Part shown: positions 13,912 to 19,382 of the stretch, piece after piece | Layout of the letters: each line of letters opens with the position of its first letter | Numbering within the stretch: position 1 is the first letter of the stretch | Program-made: the position numbers and the translations under genes | Notes under the pieces: generated by a model | What the model was told of the DNA's origin: nothing | What the model saw: only the letters and a program-made list of their open reading frames with translations | The model's database searches: none | Assembly: GCA_002362735.1 (NCBI GenBank) | Contig: DEUU01000216.1 | Coordinates: 1 to 19,382 of the forward strand | Reading direction: 5' to 3' | Source of the DNA: Dehalococcoidia bacterium UBA3254 | GTDB lineage: Bacteria > Chloroflexota > Dehalococcoidia > Dehalococcoidales > UBA3254 | Length of the DNA: 19,382 nucleotides

Positions 13912-15144
13912 CTACTCCGATCTGAGAGCCTGAATGGGATCCAGGCGTGAACCCTGCCAGGCAGGGTAAAATCCAAAGAAAAGGCCGATACCTACTGATA
14001 CGGCTACTGCAAGCACAACAATGTCCGAAGTAACCAGGGTGTTAATTGCTCCCGATTGGGAAATTAATGCGGAACCTCCCCACCCGACGGCAACCCCGAT
14101 GATTCCACCAGTGAGAGTTAATAAGGCCGAATCGATAAGGAACTGTCCCCAGATATCTCGTTCCTTAGCGCCTAAGGCTTTGCGGATACCAATTTCTCTC
14201 CGTCTTTCCATGACGGATACCAGCATTATGTTCATCACCCCAATGCCGCCCACCAGTAGAGAAATTCCAGCAATAGCGCCCAGGAGAAGAGTCAGGCTTT
14301 GCATTGAAGATGTAATCGTATTGGTTATATCATCCGTCGAAGTGATAGTGAAGTCGTCTGAAGCTCCAAATGCAATTTTATGCCGGTCTTCCAGTATAAG
14401 CGTGATTTGCTGCTTCACTGAGGCTATGGAGTCTTTATCAGTAGCCTGGATAGCGATGGATGAGACGATGTGCTGGCCGGTAGTGGTAATAGACCTTGAC
14501 ATTAAGCCCTGCAAGGTTGATAGCGGAACCAGTATCATCCTGTCTGTAGAGTTAAAAGATTCACCTTTACTTTTTAAAAGTCCAACAATGGTGAAAATAT
14601 TGTTCCCCATGCGGATTTTCTGGCCGACCGGGTCATCGCCCTGAAACAACGTATCGCTAACAGTTGGACCTATCAGGGCTACTTTTTGCCTGCTGTCATA
14701 TTCTTCCTGTGTAATATAATCCCCTTCTTCTATCTGAATGCTATTGAGGTCGAGATAATTGGTAGTGATGCCAGTAACCTGCACCATCATATTCTGGCTT
14801 CCGGCTATGACCTGCATACCGGAGTTGTTAGTTGGAGCGACTCCATTGATATTGCTAACACCAGAGGCAATGGCATTCGCATCCTCCAATGTCAATGTAC
14901 TGGCAGAACCGAAACCTCCTCTGACTCCACTGGAGGTGCTGGCCCCGGGACGGACGGTAATCATATTGGCTCCGAGGTTACTTAAATTGCTTAGAATCGA
15001 AGCTTCAGCTCCCTTTCCTACTGACATCAATATGATTACTGCAGCGATCCCGATTACTACACCAAGAATGGTCAGAAAACTCCTTAGCTTATGGGTTATC
15101 ACCGCTGTCCAGGCGGTAGCTAAGGGCTCGAATATTTTTTTCAT
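13912..15144 (-). CDS. ABC transporter permease, MacB/FtsX type
   Basis: Inner-membrane subunit of a tripartite-style exporter or envelope-acting ABC system. From the ATG at 15144 it has 410 residues: an N-terminal membrane segment (about 20-45, with LTILGVVIGIAAVIILMSVG), a large extracytoplasmic MacB-PCD domain (about 50-270, rich in Ser, Thr, Gly and Asn), then three membrane segments in the FtsX domain, with the conserved cytoplasmic stretch RRREIGIRKALGA between the first and second and DPIQALRSE at the end. I prefer this start over a GTG-type start 18 codons upstream because its ATG overlaps the ATPase stop (ATGA) and GAGG lies just ahead. It works with the ATPase and the membrane-fusion lipoprotein of the same operon. 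The exported substrate (peptide, lipid, antibiotic) is not evident. Confidence 0.9.
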   Translation of the reverse strand: MKKIFEPLATAWTAVITHKLRSFLTILGVVIGIAAVIILMSVGKGAEASILSNLSNLGANMITVRPGASTSSGVRGGFGSASTLTLEDANAIASGVSNINGVAPTNNSGMQVIAGSQNMMVQVTGITTNYLDLNSIQIEEGDYITQEEYDSRQKVALIGPTVSDTLFQGDDPVGQKIRMGNNIFTIVGLLKSKGESFNSTDRMILVPLSTLQGLMSRSITTTGQHIVSSIAIQATDKDSIASVKQQITLILEDRHKIAFGASDDFTITSTDDITNTITSSMQSLTLLLGAIAGISLLVGGIGVMNIMLVSVMERRREIGIRKALGAKERDIWGQFLIDSALLTLTGGIIGVAVGWGGSALISQSGAINTLVTSDIVVLAVAVSVGIGLFFGFYPAWQGSRLDPIQALRSE

Positions 15145-15809
15145 AGTTTTTCCTCGCTTGTAATTAGACCGTCCTCGATGTGGATAATGCGTTGACAATA
15201 ATGGGCGATGTTGGGGTCGTGAGTAATCATTATCAGGGTGATATTTTGCTCCTGATGCAGCTTGCTGAGAATTGTCATAATATCTTTACTGGAATGGCTG
15301 TCCAGGTTGCCGGTAGGTTCATCCGCAAGGATGATGGGCGGGTTCTTGGCCAGAGCTCTGGCAACCGCCACTCTCTGCTGTTCACCGCCAGAAAGTTCAT
15401 TAGGACGATGCTTGATTCTATCCGTCAGGCCTACCTTATCCAGGGCATCTTTAGCTGCCCTTAAATCAACCTTGCCAGCATACTTCTGTCCCAGTTCGAC
15501 ATTACTCAGAGCAGAAAGATACGGTAAAAGATTAAAACTCTGGAAGATAAAACCGATCTTCTGTCCTCTGACTTTAGCCAGCTCACCACCATTCAACCGG
15601 CTGACTTCCCTTCCTTCCAGCAAATAGCTTCCGGAAGATGGCCTATCCAGCAGCCCTACCAGATTAAGGAGCGTACTTTTGCCGGAACCGGAAGGCCCCA
15701 TGATAGCTACCATCTCACCTTTGTCAATATTAAGGTTAATGCCCTGCAAGACCTTCAATTCTCTTTTACCCATGGGGTAGGTTTTTACGATATTTTTAAG
15801 TTCGATCAT
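15141..15809 (-). CDS. ABC transporter ATP-binding protein, MacB/LolD type
   Basis: Cytoplasmic ATPase that drives the adjoining permease. All motifs of a working nucleotide-binding domain are visible in its 222 residues: Walker [10 protein letters not shown] (38-46), Q-loop Gln90, signature [15 protein letters not shown] (139-153), Walker [13 protein letters not shown] (159-170) with catalytic Glu164, and the switch His197. The length and the [11 protein letters not shown] form are typical of the MacB/LolD/FtsE group. It is translationally coupled on both sides: its ATG overlaps the stop of the membrane-fusion protein (ATGA at 15806-15809) and its stop overlaps the permease start (ATGA at 15141-15144), so the three proteins should be made in matched amounts. 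Confidence 0.96.
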   Translation of the reverse strand: MIELKNIVKTYPMGKRELKVLQGINLNIDKGEMVAIMGPSGSGKSTLLNLVGLLDRPSSGSYLLEGREVSRLNGGELAKVRGQKIGFIFQSFNLLPYLSALSNVELGQKYAGKVDLRAAKDALDKVGLTDRIKHRPNELSGGEQQRVAVARALAKNPPIILADEPTGNLDSHSSKDIMTILSKLHQEQNITLIMITHDPNIAHYCQRIIHIEDGLITSEEKL

Positions 15810-17491
15810 CTTACTATCATCATCCCTCCTCCGGGAGGACCTCCAAATCCGTTGTTTGTGGAGGAAGTTGTTGTAATCTGGACCTGTTCACCTTCGCTCA
15901 AGCCTTCGGTAACTTCGGTATTAGTGCCGTCGCTGAGTCCGGTCTTGATAGTGCGAGCCTCGAGAGCGGTACCTTTTATGACCTGAACTGTGGCGTTTCC
16001 AGCCTGACGTTTAATAGCCCGATTAGGGACGATGATGACATTGTCCTTTGCCTGAATCGGAACAGTAACAGTTGCCGAGAGACCATCTTTGAGGGATATA
16101 TTCTGATTTGCAAATATCGTTCTACCGGATGTATTTCCATTAGCTCCGGCAGGTGAGGAACCGGACGGAAGATTAGCAGGTGCCGCTCCGCCAGCGGCAC
16201 CAGTGGGAATTCCTCCTGAAGGTAAAGCGGTTGGAGTTGTCCCTCCGGGTGTATTGGGCCTCTGACCCGTTCCTGAGCCAGCACGAACGGGCAAGACCGG
16301 CTTGAGAGAGGTTAATTCAGCTGTGACTTTATAATTAACAACTCCTTGTGAAGAAGTTGCAGTCGGAGCAATGGCTGTAATCTTGGCGGGGAAAGTGAGT
16401 CCTGATAGTGCGTCCACGGATACGTTGGTATCCTCACCTACTTTGATAGAAAATACATCAGTCTCAGTAACCATAAAATTAGCTTCGAACTGGTTAGGGT
16501 CTGCAATTATCATGGCGACTGTGCCTTTCTGGACTTCGTCTCCGCCGCTGACGCTGATTTTCGTTATAATACCGTCGAAGGGAGCAGTAATGACCGGGCT
16601 GAGGCTTTTAGCTTCATCCAGATCACTCTGGGCATCCGTGACATTCTGCTGGACATCTGTAAGATCTTGTTTGGCATTATTAACATCTAATTGGGCGTTG
16701 TTGGCAGCATTCTTCGCATCATCTATTGCTAACTGAGCTGTTTCAATTGCCCTCTGTTTTTGCTGTAAGTCGAGCTGGGCCTGAGCTATTTGTAAAGCGA
16801 TAGCCTTGGTAGTAGTAGCTTTTGTCCCATTCAATATAGCATTCCGGTCTTTGATTGCCTGGTTTAAGGCATTAGTTAAATCCGGTATCAGGTTTTTATA
16901 ATATTCAGCCCCTGTAGCATCCCCGGTAGCATTAGCTGCCTGCATGTTACTTTTAGCCATATCCAGAGCATACTGAGCATTGTCTACCGCGGTCTGGGCG
17001 GTTTTTACATCGGATATCTGGTCCAGACTATTTTGAGAAGCCTGTAAATCAAGCTGAGATTTGGTTACTGCCAGCTCAGCATCCGTCACTGCACGCTGAG
17101 CTTTTGTCAAAGCCGTCTGTTTGGCTGTCAGGGTTCGATTAGCCGTATCCACCGCTCTATTAGCCGTTTCCAGGGTCTTTTGCAGGTTCTTGACCTGTTT
17201 GTCCCAGGTTGAGGTGTCGAGTTTGGCAAGTTCCTGTCCCTGCTTGACACTATCGCTTACTTCAACTGCGATATTATCGACTGTTCCGGCCACCTGGAAC
17301 GCCAGGTTTTCAGTGTGAGATAGAGCCAGATTCCCGGTTCCGGTTACATTGATGGAAACATTTCCGAGCTGTATTGTCGCCACACTGGTTTGAGTGGTTG
17401 GCGTAGGGCTAGCCCCGCGAGCGCAGCTGACCGAGAGGAAAATAATAGTGCCAATTGTTAAGATTACCAGGACTGTTTTCAGGATTTTCAT
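15806..17491 (-). CDS. Membrane-fusion (HlyD/MacA-type) adaptor lipoprotein of the exporter
   Basis: The adaptor subunit, anchored outside the membrane. The 561-residue protein starts with a lipoprotein signal peptide (hydrophobic 4-20, lipobox SVSC, Cys23). Then come the first half of a lipoyl/biotinyl-like domain (about 64-92), a long helical hairpin rich in Ala, Gln, Asp, Asn and Lys (about 95-298), the second lipoyl half (300-331, TAPFDGIITKISV), a beta-barrel domain (about 335-480) and a membrane-proximal domain to about 540. It is longer than usual MacA/HlyD proteins (~350-420) because of a long hairpin and a low-complexity Gly/Pro/Thr/Ala/Ser insert (about 404-456) inside the barrel domain. 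The end is Gly/Pro-rich. Ribosome site AAGGTGA, 7 nt before ATG. First gene of the exporter operon, downstream of a probable response-regulator box. Confidence 0.88.
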   Translation of the reverse strand: MKILKTVLVILTIGTIIFLSVSCARGASPTPTTQTSVATIQLGNVSINVTGTGNLALSHTENLAFQVAGTVDNIAVEVSDSVKQGQELAKLDTSTWDKQVKNLQKTLETANRAVDTANRTLTAKQTALTKAQRAVTDAELAVTKSQLDLQASQNSLDQISDVKTAQTAVDNAQYALDMAKSNMQAANATGDATGAEYYKNLIPDLTNALNQAIKDRNAILNGTKATTTKAIALQIAQAQLDLQQKQRAIETAQLAIDDAKNAANNAQLDVNNAKQDLTDVQQNVTDAQSDLDEAKSLSPVITAPFDGIITKISVSGGDEVQKGTVAMIIADPNQFEANFMVTETDVFSIKVGEDTNVSVDALSGLTFPAKITAIAPTATSSQGVVNYKVTAELTSLKPVLPVRAGSGTGQRPNTPGGTTPTALPSGGIPTGAAGGAAPANLPSGSSPAGANGNTSGRTIFANQNISLKDGLSATVTVPIQAKDNVIIVPNRAIKRQAGNATVQVIKGTALEARTIKTGLSDGTNTEVTEGLSEGEQVQITTTSSTNNGFGGPPGGGMMIVR

Positions 17492-17553
17492 TTTCGTTTC
17501 ACCTTGACCTTCAAAATCAAATAATATTCGGCATCAGTAAATATGACGACTCT

Positions 17554-17596
17554 ATTACAACCCTAATATAGTCTTAAGTTGTTAAGATATTGTTAA
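17554..17596 (-). promoter_or_regulatory. Probable OmpR/PhoB-family operator and promoter of the exporter operon
   Basis: On the minus strand two perfect TTAACAA repeats lie at 17596-17590 and 17585-17579, start-to-start distance 11 bp, the 7+4 geometry typical of OmpR/PhoB-family response regulators. The first overlaps the TAA stop of the kinase gene. Downstream are -10 candidates TATATT (17570-17565) and TGTAAT (17559-17554), with the second repeat in or near the -35 position. The adaptor ATG is at 17491. Confidence 0.55.
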
Positions 17597-18978
17597 TCCA
17601 CAGGCAGAGTAAAGAAGAAGCAACTTCCTTTTCCTAGTTCACTCTGGACGCCGATAGCTCCTCCGTGAGCTTCTACCAATCGTTTAGCTATTGTAAGGCC
17701 GAGACCGCTGCCGCCACCGTTTCGGGTACGGGACTTGTCAACCCGGTAGAACCTTTCAAACATATTCGGCAAATCCTCAGCTGGTATCCCTTCTCCAGTA
17801 TCTGCTACGCTCACCTTTATCGAGCTATCAAACTGTTGAGCAGATACAGTAATTTTACCACCGTAATTGGTATGTTTGATAGCGTTTTCCAGCAAGTTCC
17901 TCAATACCTGAGCTATCCTGTGATAGTCGATGTTGACGAGTGGTAATTCGGGAGAAATATCCGTATTCGCCTCAATGCCCTTGTTAGCTACTTTTACCTG
18001 TACAGCTTTGACTGATTGATCAATTAATTGAGACAGGTCCTCTGGCTGCCTCAATAATTTTAATTCACCGGCGTCTGCTAATGCCAGTTCTTGCAAGTCA
18101 TCCACCAGACGCGATAATAAATCTACTTCTTCACTCAGTGAGGAGATAGTGGCGGTATCAGGTTTAACCACCTCATCGCGGATAGCTTCCAGGTAACCGG
18201 CTACATTGGATAGCGGCGTCCTTAGCTCATGAGCAACATCCGCGACCATGTCGCGGCGCAATTTTTCTATTCTTTCCAGATCTCCAGCCATGGAGTTGAA
18301 GGTTGTTGCCAGCTGTCCAACTTCATCCCGGCTTTTAATAGAGACTCTCTGGGAAAAGTCTCCCTGTCCCAGCCGCCTGGCAGATACGGTGAGAGCCCGT
18401 ATGGGAGAAGTAATGCGTCGCGAAATCACCCAGGTGATGATGAGAGCAATCGCGACAGCCATCAGCCCTCCCCAGAGAATGAATTGGTTGATATCACTGG
18501 AAAGATAAATAGCAAGAATTGATGGACCCTGATGGTTAACATAAAGAGTTCCAAATAGAGTTGAGGCATCCGGTATGAGCCCGGATGGATTAAAAGGAGG
18601 AGAAAATGCCGGAGGTCTATTAATAAATGACAGATAAAGGGGTACTCCCTCGCCGGAAGTCTGGTATACTTTTCCGACCAGATTATTTTGCGAATCCGCC
18701 ACAACCACATTTTTTGAATCTGTAATAATAATGCGGTCCTCATCCATGGCTGACAACTGCTCGACCAGCGGCTGGACTCCTTCCCAGCTGTGATTGATGA
18801 AATAATAACGGGAAACGAGAGATTGTATTCTCGCGGTCAGCACGCTGTCATTAGCATCTTCGTAGCGTTGAATCGCATCCCAGGTACTGCGAGCGAAAAA
18901 AAAAGAAGTTGTAACTGTAGTGACAAGAATAACCAGTATGAAGGCAATGATCAGCCGGAATTGTAGACGGTGGATCAC
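17593..18978 (-). CDS. Membrane sensor histidine kinase
   Basis: Senses an extracytoplasmic signal and phosphorylates the response regulator encoded just upstream. Order over 461 residues: membrane segment 1 (about 8-29), an extracytoplasmic sensor domain of about 135 residues (30-165), membrane segment 2 (about 166-186), HAMP linker (187-240), HisKA with the phosphorylatable His250 in [11 protein letters not shown], and an ATP-binding domain with [10 protein letters not shown] (361-370), DTGEGI (393-398), FERFYRVD (407-414) and GGSGLGL (422-428). All motifs needed for activity are present. The start is a GTG that overlaps the regulator's stop as GTGA (18975-18978), so the pair is co-translated. 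The sensor domain shows no family I can name; it is rich in Pro, Phe and Ser in the part around residues 115-145. Confidence 0.95.
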   Translation of the reverse strand: MIHRLQFRLIIAFILVILVTTVTTSFFFARSTWDAIQRYEDANDSVLTARIQSLVSRYYFINHSWEGVQPLVEQLSAMDEDRIIITDSKNVVVADSQNNLVGKVYQTSGEGVPLYLSFINRPPAFSPPFNPSGLIPDASTLFGTLYVNHQGPSILAIYLSSDINQFILWGGLMAVAIALIITWVISRRITSPIRALTVSARRLGQGDFSQRVSIKSRDEVGQLATTFNSMAGDLERIEKLRRDMVADVAHELRTPLSNVAGYLEAIRDEVVKPDTATISSLSEEVDLLSRLVDDLQELALADAGELKLLRQPEDLSQLIDQSVKAVQVKVANKGIEANTDISPELPLVNIDYHRIAQVLRNLLENAIKHTNYGGKITVSAQQFDSSIKVSVADTGEGIPAEDLPNMFERFYRVDKSRTRNGGGSGLGLTIAKRLVEAHGGAIGVQSELGKGSCFFFTLPVD

Positions 18979-19382
18979 TCGGCGCCTCCGGTAAACTTAT
19001 AACCTGATCCGTAGACCGTTTTAATATATACCGGGTGCGCGGCATCAGGCTCCAGCTTACGGCGAAGATTGAGAATATGGACGTCGATTGTCCGGTCAAA
19101 GCCGTCAAAATCAAACCCCAGTACCTTTTCAATGAGCTGCGCCCGGCTGAATACTCTGTTCGGCTCTCTGATGAAGACTCCCAGTAATTTGAACTCTACC
19201 GGAGTAAGATTAAGAGACTTGTTATCAATATAGGCTTCATGCTTGGGGAAATTCACCTTAAGCTTGCCAAAGTTAAGCTCCTCAGGCCCCATCTGGAGAG
19301 TCTCATCAGGCAACCGCCGGAAGACTGCGCGAACCCTGGCAGCGAGTTCTTTAGGGCTAAAGGGTTTGGTCACATAATCGTC
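18975..19382 (-). CDS. OmpR/PhoB-family response regulator, 5' part outside the window
   Basis: Transcription regulator partner of the histidine kinase. Only 135 C-terminal residues are in the window; the frame is open to the right edge. It begins in the end of the receiver domain, DDYVTKPF, with the conserved lysine of the receiver active site, then helix 5 ([16 protein letters not shown]), a linker, and a complete winged-helix DNA-binding domain ([12 protein letters not shown], then the recognition-helix region [15 protein letters not shown], then VYGSGYKF in the wing). This class binds head-to-tail direct repeats of about 11 bp period, as found at 17579-17596 in front of the exporter operon. 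Its own promoter lies beyond the window. Confidence 0.94.
   Translation of the reverse strand, partial: DDYVTKPFSPKELAARVRAVFRRLPDETLQMGPEELNFGKLKVNFPKHEAYIDNKSLNLTPVEFKLLGVFIREPNRVFSRAQLIEKVLGFDFDGFDRTIDVHILNLRRKLEPDAAHPVYIKTVYGSGYKFTGGAE

Noticed and set aside
13797..13925. A 42-codon plus-strand ORF starting at an ATG in the gap between the DUF1328 and permease genes
   Set aside because: It runs through the long palindrome and into the antisense of the permease end, has only a poor ribosome site (GAGAGA) and no recognisable protein character.
14021..14644. A 207-codon plus-strand open frame opposite the ABC permease
   Set aside because: It lies wholly antisense to a well-supported FtsX-type permease, and its composition (many Pro, Ser, Arg) is that of a reversed coding strand.
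1..19382. Search for tRNA or rRNA genes, CRISPR arrays, insertion sequences, attachment sites and defence genes
   Set aside because: Intergenic spaces are all under 290 nt and none shows a cloverleaf, spaced repeats or terminal inverted repeats with a transposase; all long frames have metabolic, transport or signalling assignments.

Overview
The window holds about 17 protein-coding features, no RNA genes, no CRISPR array and no insertion sequence. Genes are tightly packed on both strands, with Shine-Dalgarno starts, some TTG/GTG starts and frequent 4-nt ATGA/GTGA overlaps. Overall style (short-form and DUF3417-type alpha-glucan phosphorylases, GT4 + debranching enzyme pair, Mop protein, MacB-type exporter with a lipoprotein adaptor driven by an OmpR-type two-component system) fits an anaerobic bacterium, and my best guess is Chloroflexota, class Dehalococcoidia. 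This taxonomic call is an inference from gene content only and is of modest confidence.

Region 1-13.5 kb is an alpha-glucan (glycogen/maltodextrin) locus interrupted by unrelated small genes. On the minus strand, a sugar-nucleotidyltransferase (3954-5021), a short GT35 phosphorylase (2081-3832) and a 4-alpha-glucanotransferase MalQ (1-2075, running off the window) read leftwards; the last two are 5 nt apart. On the plus strand lie a second, longer GT35 phosphorylase with an N-terminal DUF3417 region (6320-8467), a GT4 glycosyltransferase (10128-11165) and an amylo-alpha-1,6-glucosidase type debranching enzyme (11452-13497). Together debranching, disproportionation and phosphorolysis would turn a branched glucan into glucose-1-phosphate, and the nucleotidyltransferase could turn that into an NDP-glucose. 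GlgA, GlgB and a classical GlgC are not in the window.

Between the two phosphorylase loci sits a molybdenum remnant: a small Mop molybdate-binding protein gene with its own promoter and terminator, next to the C-terminal half of a MOT1-family molybdate transporter whose N-terminal half is missing. Further right are an alpha/beta hydrolase and a PspC-domain membrane protein whose 3' ends overlap, and a 55-residue DUF1328 membrane protein (13503-13670).

Region 13.9-19.4 kb (minus strand) is an envelope stress or export module: OmpR-family response regulator (partial) and sensor histidine kinase, then, after a 101-nt gap, a lipoprotein membrane-fusion protein, ABC ATPase and MacB/FtsX-type permease, the last three coupled by ATGA overlaps. 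The gap carries a perfect 7-bp direct repeat at 11-bp spacing (TTAACAA x2), the geometry typical of OmpR/PhoB-family operators, so this kinase-regulator pair probably controls the exporter beside it. A 20-bp imperfect palindrome without a T-tract lies just after the permease stop.

I do not see a clearly new defence or mobile system. The most interesting items are the putative regulator box, the half-size molybdate transporter beside mop, the paired phosphorylases and the large palindrome.
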